Positions 1 through 6,790 of a stretch of DNA of 10,507 bases are shown here, piece after piece. The stretch comes from Nocardioidaceae bacterium (lineage in GTDB: Bacteria; Actinomycetota; Actinomycetes; Propionibacteriales; Nocardioidaceae): positions 1 to 10,507 of the forward strand of contig JACCYS010000245.1 of assembly GCA_013696365.1 (NCBI GenBank), written 5' to 3'. The position numbers were made by a program, and so were the translations under genes. The notes under the pieces are model-generated. The model did not search any database. It had not been told where the DNA came from and worked only from the letters and a program-made list of their open reading frames with translations. The first letter of the stretch is position 1. Every line of letters starts with the position of its first letter.

Positions 1-1154
1 CCCAGCAGCGAGATGACGTGGATGCCGATCCAGATCGCCCACGCCGGAAAGCCGGTGATCGTCGGCAGGTGGGTGATCTCCGCGACGGCCGCGCTGCGCC
101 CGATGGTGGCCATGATGCCCTTGTCGCTGTAGTGAAAGGGCTCGGTCTGCTCATCGGCCACCAACCGGGCGATCTGCTCCCCCGCGTGCCGGCCGCCCTG
201 CAAGGCGGGCTGAGCCAACTGCGGTAGCCCGTCGGGGGTGAGCGCGATGTCACCGGCGGCGAAGACATGGTCGAAACCCCGCACTCGCATGTCAGGACCC
301 ACCTCGATCCGACCGCTGGCGCCTTGCGGCACCCCCCACTCGGCGACATCGTCAGGCGCCTTGATGCCGCTGGCCCACACCACCAACCCCGCCGGGATCA
401 GCTCGCCGTCGTTGACGATGACGCCGTCGGCGCGTACCTCCTTGACGGTGGTGTTCAGCCTCAGCTGCACCCCTCGCCGCCGCAAAGCGTCTGCGGTGTA
501 GGTCTGCGATCGCTCACTGAAGGGCGACAGCAGCTGCGGTGCCATCTCGACGAGCGTGATGTGGGTGCGCTCGATGTCCAACTCGGGATACAGCGTGCTC
601 AGCCCGCTGTTGCGCAGCTCGGCCAAGGTGCCGGCCATCTCGACACCGGTCGCTCCACCACCGACGACAACCGTGCGCAGATCGTCCGGCTGTCCCCTGC
701 GAACGGCCCCTTCCAGCCCGGTGAACATCCGGTCACGCACGGCCAGCGCCTGGTCCCGGGTGTACAGCGCCAGCGCATGCTCCTCGGCACCCGGGACGCC
801 GAAGAAGTTCGTGGTCATGCCGGTGGCGATCACCAAGTAGTCGAACCGCAGCTCGGTACCGCTGTCCAGCAGCACGGTCCTCGCCGCGGGGTCCAGGCTG
901 GACACGGCGCCCTTGCTGAAGCGCATGTTGGCCTGGCCGGCGTGCACTGAGCGCAGAAAGTAGGTGATGTCGCCAGGGTTCAGGCCAGCCGTCGCCACCT
1001 GATACAGCAGCGGCTGGAAGGTGTTGTAGGCGTTGCGGTCCACCACTGTGACGTCGACCGGCGCCTTGCGCAGCGCCCTCACCGCGGACAAGCCGGCGAA
1101 GCCACCGCCGAGAACGACCACGTGCGGGCGCTGATGCTGCTGACTGTGGGTCAT
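1..1154 (-). CDS. ndh: Type II NADH dehydrogenase (NDH-2), C-terminus cut by window edge
   Basis: This is a single-polypeptide, non-proton-pumping NADH:quinone oxidoreductase that passes electrons from NADH through FAD to membrane quinone. 384 codons are visible with no stop before the left edge. The N-terminal FAD Rossmann loop is GGGFAG at residues 16-21, with an acidic residue (D39) ending beta-2. FQPLLYQVAT, typical of NDH-2, follows near residues 47-56. The NADH Rossmann loop is GGGATG at 165-170. The FAD-contacting segment VFAAGDIA lies near residue 300. Near the edge the protein becomes hydrophobic (FPAWAIWIGIHVISLL), as expected for the C-terminal membrane-associating part, so probably some 60-90 residues are missing. 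The start is ATG at 1154, with GGGAG five or six bases upstream. The ATG overlaps the stop of the upstream glycosylase gene as ATGA, so it is the last visible gene of the operon. The family is clear; the choice of quinone is not visible. Confidence 0.93.
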   Translation of the reverse strand, partial: MTHSQQHQRPHVVVLGGGFAGLSAVRALRKAPVDVTVVDRNAYNTFQPLLYQVATAGLNPGDITYFLRSVHAGQANMRFSKGAVSSLDPAARTVLLDSGTELRFDYLVIATGMTTNFFGVPGAEEHALALYTRDQALAVRDRMFTGLEGAVRRGQPDDLRTVVVGGGATGVEMAGTLAELRNSGLSTLYPELDIERTHITLVEMAPQLLSPFSERSQTYTADALRRRGVQLRLNTTVKEVRADGVIVNDGELIPAGLVVWASGIKAPDDVAEWGVPQGASGRIEVGPDMRVRGFDHVFAAGDIALTPDGLPQLAQPALQGGRHAGEQIARLVADEQTEPFHYSDKGIMATIGRSAAVAEITHLPTITGFPAWAIWIGIHVISLL

Positions 1155-1987
1155 GATGTCTCCCGAATCGGTCGGCGGGTGCTGTCCGGGCCGGGCCCCG
1201 GCTGACAGTACGGGCACCACCAGGTGGCTCGTCGGTCGGCGTCACCAGGCACTTCCTGGACGTATCGCACCATGGTGCGGCAGCGTCTGCAGGGCTGACC
1301 GGAGCGCCCGTAGACCCAGTGCTCCTGACCGGGCCGTGGGTCACCGGTGGTGACCTGCCCGTTGCCTCGAACGGCGATGCTCTGCCGCAGCATCCGCGCG
1401 GCCAGTGCCACCAGTCGGGTGAGGTCAACGTCGCCGGCACCGGTCCAGGGGCTGTGACCGCGCACGAACAGCAACTCGTTGACCCACAGGTTTCCCAGGC
1501 CGGCGAGCAGCCGTTGGTCGAGCAGGGCAGCCGCCAGCGGTCGGGTCGGTTGCGCACCCAACCGGCGCACCGCCTCGGCAGGCTCCCAGTCATGTCGCAG
1601 CGGGTCCGGCCCGAGCCGTTCGGTGAGGCGCTTCTCCGCGCTGCTGGGCATCAGTTCGACGACCGGCATGCGCAACGCCAGCCCCTGCCGGCCTTCCGCC
1701 GTCTGCAACACGACCCGCACGTCGCCGGCCAGCCGCCTGGGCAGCCGCTTGCCCGGGCCCAGCACGGTCCACTCCCCATCCATGCGCAGGTGGGTGTGCA
1801 AGGTAACGTCGCCGTCGAACCGGGTGAACAGATGCTTGCCGTGGGTCTCGGTGCCCAGCACGCGCAGGCCGATCAGGTCTGCGGTGGCGTGCTGAGCCAC
1901 CCGAAAGTCGCTGTGCACGATCACCTGCTCGGCGAGTCCACGGTTGAGGCGACGCCCGGTACGCCAGACGCTGTCCCCCTCGGGCAC
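1151..1987 (-). CDS. nei2: Fpg/Nei family DNA glycosylase / AP lyase (Nei2-like, endonuclease VIII)
   Basis: This base-excision repair enzyme removes oxidised bases, mainly pyrimidines in the Nei branch, and cleaves the abasic site by beta/delta elimination. The 278-residue protein begins MPEGDSV. After removal of Met, Pro2 would be the Schiff-base nucleophile and Glu3 the general acid, and PEGD is the Nei rather than the Fpg signature. The catalytic-domain lysine is probably K51 (HGKH). The helix-two-turn-helix domain contains LAGLGNLWVNELL at about 161-173. The C-terminal zinc finger has C233/C236 and C258/C261, with the finger arginine at R252 or R253 before WWCPYC. A tail of about 17 residues follows the finger. 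The start is GTG at 1987, six bases after the ptsI stop. It is supported by the invariant PEGD and by GGGTGA at 1999-1994, a binding site that contains the ptsI stop codon. The resemblance to mycobacterial Nei2 is from memory. Confidence 0.92.
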   Translation of the reverse strand: MPEGDSVWRTGRRLNRGLAEQVIVHSDFRVAQHATADLIGLRVLGTETHGKHLFTRFDGDVTLHTHLRMDGEWTVLGPGKRLPRRLAGDVRVVLQTAEGRQGLALRMPVVELMPSSAEKRLTERLGPDPLRHDWEPAEAVRRLGAQPTRPLAAALLDQRLLAGLGNLWVNELLFVRGHSPWTGAGDVDLTRLVALAARMLRQSIAVRGNGQVTTGDPRPGQEHWVYGRSGQPCRRCRTMVRYVQEVPGDADRRATWWCPYCQPGPGPDSTRRPIRETS

Positions 1988-1993
1988 CGCGGC

Positions 1994-1999
1994 TCACCC
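1994..1999 (-). promoter_or_regulatory. Ribosome binding site of nei2 overlapping the ptsI stop codon
   Basis: On the minus strand GGGTGA is followed by six bases and then the GTG start of nei2. Its TGA is the ptsI stop. A ribosome terminating on ptsI would therefore sit on the initiation site of the next gene, which implies termination-reinitiation coupling. The purine match is modest, and the call rests mainly on spacing and on the fixed N-terminus of the glycosylase. Confidence 0.5.
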
Positions 2000-3634
2000 G
2001 GCCAGCAGGTCGGCGACCGCCGACCGCGCCGCAGGCGCAGACCGTGCCTGTCGGGCAAGCTCGGCGGCGCGACAGCAGGTCTCCAGGTCGACCGCGGCGA
2101 GCAGCGCTCGCACCCCTGGCAGCGCCACCGGTGCCATGGACAGCGAGCGCACACCCATACCGACCAGCACAGCGGCCAGTCGCGGGTCGGCCGCGGCCTC
2201 GCCGCAGACCCCGACCAGTCGACGGTGCTGCTGGGCCCCGGCGCAGGTCGCGGCGACCAGGTCAAGCACGGCGGGCTGCCAGGGATCGAGCAGCGACCCG
2301 AGCCGGCCGACCTGGCGATCGGCAGCCAGCGCGTACTGGGCCAGATCGTTGGTGCCCACCGACGCAAAGTCGACGGCTGCCAGCAGGTGGGCCGAGCGCA
2401 GTGCGGCCGCCGGCACCTCGACCATCACGCCGACCGTCGTCAGCCCCGCGGCACGAGCCAGCCCGGCGAACCTTTCTGCCTCGTCGACCGTGGCCACCAT
2501 CGGCGCCATCACCCACGGCCGTCTGCCGGTCTGCGCCGCCGCGGTGGCCAACGCGGCCAGCTGGCGCTCCAGCACGCTCGGCCCGAGCATCCAGGTGCGC
2601 ACGCCTCGGATGCCCAGCGCCGGATTGTCCTCGGCCGGCAGGTGCAGGAACGGCAGCGGCTTGTCCGAGCCGGCGTCGAGGGTGCGAAAGATCACCCGCC
2701 GGTCCCCGAACGCGTCCAGCACGGCTGCGTACGCCGCCGCCTGCTCGTCGAGGTCGGGCTCGTCGTTGCGGTCCAGGAACAAGAACTCGGTGCGGAACAG
2801 GCCCACACCCTCGACGTCGGCCGAGGCAGCGTTCAAGGCGTCGTTGATCGTGCCGACGTTTGCCAGCAACGCCACCGCGGTGCCGTCCGCGGTGGCCCCG
2901 GGCCCGCCGGCCCGCGCGAGCCGATCACCCATCTGCCGCTCACGGGCACGCAGTGACTCGACGAGCCGGTCGTCGACCTGGACGTGCAACTCGCCGGAGC
3001 TGCCGTCGATCACGATCTGCTGGCCGGTCGCCAGCTCACTGGCGCCGGTGCAGACGACCAGTGCCGGGATGCCCAGTGAGCGGGCCAAGATCGTGGTGTG
3101 ACTGGTTACCCCACCCAGCTCGGTGACTATCCCGAGCACCACGGCAGAGTCCAACAGCGCAGTCTCGGTCGGCGCCAGGTCGGCGGCCACCAGGATGTAC
3201 GGGGTTCCGGGGTTCGGCAGCTCGGCGGCTTCCCTGCCGTCGAGGCTGGCCGCCAGCCGCGCACCGACGTCGACCACGTCGTGGGCGCGCTCGCGCAGGT
3301 AGCTGCCCAGTGAGCGCAGCTGGTCAGCATAGCCGCGGGCGGCGGCCCGCACCGCCAGCGACGGCGACTCACCGGCCTCGATCCGGGCGTTGGCCGCGCC
3401 CAGCAACTCTGGGTCGGCAGCCAGCATCGCCAGTGTCTGCAGCACCGCCCGGCCCTCGATACTCACTGCAGCCTCGGCTCGGGCACCCAGGTCATCGACG
3501 ACCCGCCGAGACGCGTCGGCCAGGTCCGCCGCGGGCTCAACGTGCACGGCCGGCGCTGCGTCCCAGTGCTGCACCGGCCCCACCGCAACGCCGGGACTCG
3601 CCGCCGTGCCCCGCAGTGTGACGCCGCCGGTCAC
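1994..3634 (-). CDS. ptsI: Phosphoenolpyruvate-protein phosphotransferase (PTS enzyme I)
   Basis: This soluble first enzyme of the PEP:sugar phosphotransferase system autophosphorylates from PEP on a histidine and passes the phosphate to HPr. The 546 residues are slightly shorter than the usual 555-575 but all parts are present: an N-terminal HPr-binding region, the phosphohistidine domain with GGVTSHTTILARS (active His179), and the C-terminal PEP-binding TIM barrel. Barrel landmarks are GLFRTEFLF (R281), FRTLDAGSDKP (R317), VMVEVPAA (E406), VGTNDLAQY (N429, D430) and GVCGEAAADP (catalytic Cys477). The start is GTG at 3634, overlapping the EIIA stop as GTGA. No strong ribosome site is seen, so coupling is likely. 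The next gene, nei2, starts six bases after its stop. HPr is not encoded in this window. No degenerate residue was found, so it should be active. Confidence 0.96.
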   Translation of the reverse strand: MTGGVTLRGTAASPGVAVGPVQHWDAAPAVHVEPAADLADASRRVVDDLGARAEAAVSIEGRAVLQTLAMLAADPELLGAANARIEAGESPSLAVRAAARGYADQLRSLGSYLRERAHDVVDVGARLAASLDGREAAELPNPGTPYILVAADLAPTETALLDSAVVLGIVTELGGVTSHTTILARSLGIPALVVCTGASELATGQQIVIDGSSGELHVQVDDRLVESLRARERQMGDRLARAGGPGATADGTAVALLANVGTINDALNAASADVEGVGLFRTEFLFLDRNDEPDLDEQAAAYAAVLDAFGDRRVIFRTLDAGSDKPLPFLHLPAEDNPALGIRGVRTWMLGPSVLERQLAALATAAAQTGRRPWVMAPMVATVDEAERFAGLARAAGLTTVGVMVEVPAAALRSAHLLAAVDFASVGTNDLAQYALAADRQVGRLGSLLDPWQPAVLDLVAATCAGAQQHRRLVGVCGEAAADPRLAAVLVGMGVRSLSMAPVALPGVRALLAAVDLETCCRAAELARQARSAPAARSAVADLLAG

Positions 3635-4116
3635 GACGGTTCGACCGCACCGCGCAACAACTCGGCGACCTCATCCGGCGTGGACGCCTGCAGTAGGTCG
3701 TCGCGGAAGGATGCACGCACCAGCCGGCGAGCCAGCGCCGCCAAGACGGTCAGGTGCTGGCCACCACCCTGGTCGGGCGCGGCCAGCAAGAACACCAGCC
3801 GCGCCGGACCGTCGCAGGCACCGAAGTCAATGCCGTGAGCTGACCGGCCGAAAGCAAGCGTCGGCAGCCGCACGCCTTGCGACCGGGCGTGCGGCAGCCC
3901 GATACCCCCATCAAGTCCCGTCGGCAGCTGACGCTCACGGGCCCGGACGTCGGCGAGCAGCTGGTGCTCGTCGCTGACCCGACCGGCGTCGCTGGCCAGC
4001 CGGATCAGCCGGCGGATCGCCGTGTCCTTGTCGTGTGCGGTGGCATCGAGGTCGAGGTCCACCAGGCTGGTCGTGACCAGACTATGGGCATTAGCGGCTC
4101 CGGGCACTGCACTCAT
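3631..4116 (-). CDS. PTS EIIA component, fructose/mannitol (EIIA-2) type
   Basis: This is a stand-alone 161-residue EIIA protein that would accept phosphate from HPr~P and hand it to a sugar-specific EIIB. The fold signature is REQLPTG-like text (RERQLPTGLDGGIGLPHARS, residues 60-79) with the phosphorylated His76 in the GLPHA motif. It is followed by FGRSAHGIDFG, then the FLLAAPDQGGGQHLTVLAALAR strand-helix and a C-terminal ASTPDEVAELL helix typical of the EIIA-2 family (FruA/FruB, MtlA, PtsN). The start is ATG at 4116, with GAGG seven bases upstream, overlapping the stop of the preceding gene as ATGA. A longer frame continues to 4242 but is upstream-gene DNA read out of frame. Its stop overlaps the ptsI GTG. 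EIIB and EIIC are not in the window, so its sugar is unknown. A purely regulatory, PtsN-like role cannot be excluded. Confidence 0.9.
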   Translation of the reverse strand: MSAVPGAANAHSLVTTSLVDLDLDATAHDKDTAIRRLIRLASDAGRVSDEHQLLADVRARERQLPTGLDGGIGLPHARSQGVRLPTLAFGRSAHGIDFGACDGPARLVFLLAAPDQGGGQHLTVLAALARRLVRASFRDDLLQASTPDEVAELLRGAVEPS

Positions 4117-4493
4117 GCGGGAACCTCGTCCTCGGTCGCATACCGCGCAATGGACGTCACCCGCCCGGCCTCGACGGTAAAGACACACCACGTCGGGGTC
4201 GGCTCGAGCGGTGCCCCATCGGGTGCTGCGGCGGCCGTCCACCTTGCCACCTCATGCACGACGAACCTGCCGTCACGCTCGATGAGCTCGTGCTGCGGCT
4301 CGAGCCGGATGCCGGAACGCAGCAGCCACGCCCGCACCAGGTCGCCCCCGTGGCCCACCCCGCGTGGGCCGGCAATCGCCACATCTTCGGCGCAGCATGC
4401 GACCGCAGCGTCGACGTCGCCGGCATTGACAGCGGCATGCCAGCGCTCCAGTACGTCAGCGGCAGCAATCCCCTCGGGCGGCGATGCAGTCAT
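4113..4493 (-). CDS. SnoaL/NTF2-like small protein (ketosteroid-isomerase fold)
   Basis: The protein has 126 residues. The pattern is that of an NTF2-like cone fold: a first helix VLERWHAAVNAGDVDAAVAC, then EDVAIAGPRGVGHGGDLVRAWL, where a ring of small residues precedes the second helix, then paired beta strands (HELIERDGRFVVHEVARW, WCVFTVEAGRVTSIARYAT). Members of this fold may be isomerases, cyclases, hydrolases or non-catalytic binding proteins. No catalytic Asp/His set can be assigned with confidence, so function stays open. The ATG at 4493 lies nine bases after the SDR stop, with AGGG seven bases upstream. Its stop overlaps the EIIA start as ATGA. It sits between a redox pair and a PTS pair and could belong to either. 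The fold is likely but the role unknown. Confidence 0.8.
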   Translation of the reverse strand: MTASPPEGIAAADVLERWHAAVNAGDVDAAVACCAEDVAIAGPRGVGHGGDLVRAWLLRSGIRLEPQHELIERDGRFVVHEVARWTAAAAPDGAPLEPTPTWCVFTVEAGRVTSIARYATEDEVPA

Positions 4494-4502
4494 AACATGA
4501 CC

Positions 4503-5447
4503 CTAGTCCGGCGGGCCGTTGCGGCGGCGGGCGCTGACGAGTGCGGCGGCGACGTCCTTGACCACCGCCCACAGTGCATACCCGTGACCGCCTGCCACGG
4601 ACTCGGCCGCCGGTTGTGGCTGCAGTACGTTGCCGGCGGTGGCGGGCAACGCCGACCGGCCGTTGGCGAGGGTCGCGAACAGCGGACCCACCAGGACGTC
4701 GTACAGGCCAGGGGTCACGGTGAAACCGGTCTTGATGACGGCGTTGGCGATCCCCACACCGACCCGCTTGCGTGGGCTGTCCACCGCGTCGACGACCGCG
4801 GCTGCTACCGCCTCGGCGGTATAGACCGGTGGGGGCGGGCGCACGTCGCGACCGAGATAGTTGGCCGCCTGGGCATAGATGGGGGTGTCCACGCCGCCCG
4901 GGGACACCACACTGACCTGCACGCCTGACCGGTCCCGATTGTCCAGTTGCAGCTCACGGCCCAGCGCCCGGACAGCCCACTTGCTGACCACGTAGGCCGA
5001 CATGTCCGGCACCGCGATCTCGCCAAGCAGGGACCCGACCAGCACCACGGTGCCGTGATTGTGCGCGCGCATGTCCGGCAGCACGCTTCGAGCCACGTTG
5101 GCAGCACCCAGCAGGTTGGTGCGCAGCACCCCATCCCATACCTCGGCCGGCACCTCGTCGAAACGACCGTAGGCGACGACCCCGGCGCTGTGCACCACTG
5201 CGTCGACACGCCCGTGGTCGGCCCGCACCTGCGCCATCACCGCGTCCACCGCGGCAGCATCGGTGACGTCGGCCGGGCACGGCTGTGCACTGGCGGCGCC
5301 CAGCTGGAGGCACTCGTCGGCCGTGTCAGTCAGCGGACCCGACGACCTGGCCAGCAACACCAGATGGTCACCACGGGCAGCCAGCCCGTGTGCGGTGGCG
5401 CGACCGATGCCGCTGGAGGCGCCGACCACCACCACGACCCGGCTCAC
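4503..5447 (-). CDS. SDR family NAD(P)-dependent oxidoreductase with C-terminal extension
   Basis: This is a classical short-chain dehydrogenase/reductase of 314 residues. The cofactor loop is GASSGIG (9-15) and ADVTD is at about 59-63. HSAG (86-89) replaces the usual NNAG. The catalytic set is N111, S139 (VGSLLG), Y152 and K156 (YVVSK). SPGGVDTP at 182-189 is the usual strand-6 motif. Classical members end near 250 residues, whereas this one continues with a proline patch (RPPPP, 203-207), a GFTVTPGLYDVLVGPL segment and a GNVLQPQP tail, possibly for membrane or partner contact. The start is GTG at 5447, overlapping the stop of the dehydrogenase gene as GTGA. An open frame runs on to 5726, but that DNA is the dehydrogenase gene and the cofactor loop fixes the start here. 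R34 and S35-S36 after the second strand hint at NADP preference. The substrate is unknown. Confidence 0.92.
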   Translation of the reverse strand: MSRVVVVVGASSGIGRATAHGLAARGDHLVLLARSSGPLTDTADECLQLGAASAQPCPADVTDAAAVDAVMAQVRADHGRVDAVVHSAGVVAYGRFDEVPAEVWDGVLRTNLLGAANVARSVLPDMRAHNHGTVVLVGSLLGEIAVPDMSAYVVSKWAVRALGRELQLDNRDRSGVQVSVVSPGGVDTPIYAQAANYLGRDVRPPPPVYTAEAVAAAVVDAVDSPRKRVGVGIANAVIKTGFTVTPGLYDVLVGPLFATLANGRSALPATAGNVLQPQPAAESVAGGHGYALWAVVKDVAAALVSARRRNGPPD

Positions 5448-6622
5448 GGCTGCAGCACGACCTTGATGCAACCGTCGCGCTTGTCCTGGAACATCGAGTA
5501 CCCCTCGGGGGCCTCGGCGAGCGGCAGCCGGTGGGTGGCCAGTGACTCCAGACCGAGCACATCGTCGTCGCCCTCGACGACGGCGAGGATGTCGTCGGTC
5601 CAGCGGCGGACGTGGCACTGGCCCATGCGCATCTGCAGACCCCGGTCGAACATCTCCATCATCGGCATCGGGTCGATCTCGCCGCCGTACACGCCACTGA
5701 TCGACACCGTGCCGCCGCGACGGCAAGCCTTGATGGCGGTATGCAGCGCATGCATCCGGTCGATGGCCAGCTTGTCGGTGAACGGCTTGGCGATCGCGTC
5801 GGGCAGCAACCCCACCGCCGAGTGTGCTGCCTTGCCGAACGGTGATCCGTGTGCCTCCATGCCGACCGCCTCGATCACCGCGTCTGGGCCGCGCCCGCTG
5901 GTCATCTCGATGAGGGTGTCGGCTAGTTGCTTGCCCATGTCCACGGCCTCGACGCCGCTGATGGCCGCTAGCGCACGACGCTCGGGCACCGGGTCGACGC
6001 CGATCACTCGCTCAACGCCCTGGTGTAAAGCGATCCGGGCGGCCAAGAGCCCGACGGGGCCGAGGCCGAGCACAGCCAGCGTGCCGCCATCGGGTACGTC
6101 GGCGTACGCCACCGCCTGCCAAGCGGTGGGCAGGATGTCCGACAGGTACAGGTACCGCTCGTCGGCCACACCATCGGGCACCTTGATGGGACCGAAGTGT
6201 GCCTGCGGAACCCGTAAATACTCGGCCTGGCCGCCGGGGACCTGCCCGTACAGCGAGGTGTAGCCGAACAGCGACGCCCCCTTTCCCTGCTGACGGTTCT
6301 GGGTGGTCTCGCACTGGGCGAACAGACCGCGGCTGCACATCCAGCACGATCCGCAGGAGATGTTGAACGGGATCACGACCCGGTCGCCAGGGGCGATGTG
6401 GGTCACGTCGCTGCCAACCTCCTCGACTATGCCCATGGTCTCGTGGCCGAGCACGTCGCCGGGCGTCAGGAATGGGCCCAGCACCTCGTAAAGATGCAGG
6501 TCAGAGCCGCAGATGGCCGTCGATGTCACCTTGATGACGGCGTCGGTGGGTTGCTCGACCTTGGGGTCGGGGACGTCCTCGACGCGCACGTCACGTTTGC
6601 CATGCCAGGTCAGTGCCTTCAC
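5444..6622 (-). CDS. Zinc-dependent alcohol dehydrogenase, formaldehyde-dehydrogenase-like (MDR superfamily)
   Basis: This medium-chain dehydrogenase of 392 residues oxidises an alcohol or aldehyde adduct with NAD. Catalytic zinc ligands are C38 (ICGSDLH), H60/E61 (GHE) and probably D162 (LSDILPT), as in bacterial formaldehyde dehydrogenases. The structural zinc cysteines are C90, C93, C96 and C104. The NAD loop is GLGPVG at 186-191 and D210 (VIGVD) is the acidic residue favouring NAD. A long insert of about 40 residues (near 256-296) before the RRGGTVSISG strand is typical of the FDH-like branch and distinguishes it from ordinary alcohol or threonine dehydrogenases. The start is GTG at 6622, with GAGGGAG four bases upstream. 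It is the first gene of the leftward operon and its stop overlaps the SDR start. Automatic annotation may call it glutathione-dependent formaldehyde dehydrogenase, but the true substrate cannot be read from sequence. Confidence 0.93.
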   Translation of the reverse strand: MKALTWHGKRDVRVEDVPDPKVEQPTDAVIKVTSTAICGSDLHLYEVLGPFLTPGDVLGHETMGIVEEVGSDVTHIAPGDRVVIPFNISCGSCWMCSRGLFAQCETTQNRQQGKGASLFGYTSLYGQVPGGQAEYLRVPQAHFGPIKVPDGVADERYLYLSDILPTAWQAVAYADVPDGGTLAVLGLGPVGLLAARIALHQGVERVIGVDPVPERRALAAISGVEAVDMGKQLADTLIEMTSGRGPDAVIEAVGMEAHGSPFGKAAHSAVGLLPDAIAKPFTDKLAIDRMHALHTAIKACRRGGTVSISGVYGGEIDPMPMMEMFDRGLQMRMGQCHVRRWTDDILAVVEGDDDVLGLESLATHRLPLAEAPEGYSMFQDKRDGCIKVVLQP

Positions 6623-6626
6623 GGGT

Positions 6627-6633
6627 CTCCCTC
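6627..6633 (-). promoter_or_regulatory. Strong ribosome binding site of the FDH-like dehydrogenase
   Basis: GAGGGAG on the minus strand lies four bases before the GTG at 6622. It is among the best Shine-Dalgarno matches in the window and decides the GTG as the start of the first gene of the operon. Confidence 0.65.
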
Positions 6634-6728
6634 GTCAGATTTGCACATGCGGATGCGGTCTGGTGGCGGCTCTTGCACGCCTGAGGAGCGAACACCGGAC
6701 TGGGTGCGATGGCGCAAACTGGGCCGCA

Positions 6729-6746
6729 GTCATACGGTTACGTACG
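6729..6746. promoter_or_regulatory. Possible promoter/operator in the divergent region 6623-6790
   Basis: The 168-bp divergent region must hold promoters for both the leftward operon and the rightward SRPBCC gene. The one AT-richer, symmetric patch is CATACGGTTACGTACG at 6731-6746. It contains TACGGT (6733-6738), which fits the actinobacterial -10 pattern TAnnnT for the plus strand. It also contains the imperfect palindrome TACG-N4-CGTA and the perfect palindromes TACGTA and CGTACG. On the minus strand TATGAC (6734-6729) could be a -10. No convincing -35 was found for either direction. An operator for an unlinked repressor is possible but unproven. I see no gene in the rest of the region. Confidence 0.22.
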
Positions 6747-6777
6747 CAGGCGCACACCGCCACTCGAGCAACCGACC

Positions 6778-6785
6778 GGAAGGGG
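6778..6785 (+). promoter_or_regulatory. Ribosome binding site of the SRPBCC gene
   Basis: GGAAGGGG is followed by five bases and the GTG at 6791. This supports the GTG start over the in-frame upstream codons, which extend into the dehydrogenase gene on the other strand. Confidence 0.6.
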
Positions 6786-6790
6786 CCGCA

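Noticed and set aside
1319..2956. 545-codon open frame on the plus strand
   Set aside because: It is antisense to nei2 and ptsI, which carry full catalytic motif sets. Its protein is Gln/Arg/Gly-rich low-complexity text typical of the opposite strand of high-GC genes.
4117..4242. N-terminal extension of EIIA to 4242
   Set aside because: This DNA encodes the NTF2-like protein. The ATG at 4116 has a ribosome site and gives a normal EIIA N-terminus.
5448..5726. N-terminal extension of the SDR to an upstream ATG
   Set aside because: The extra 93 residues are Arg-rich and come from the dehydrogenase gene read out of frame. The cofactor-binding strand starts right after the GTG at 5447.
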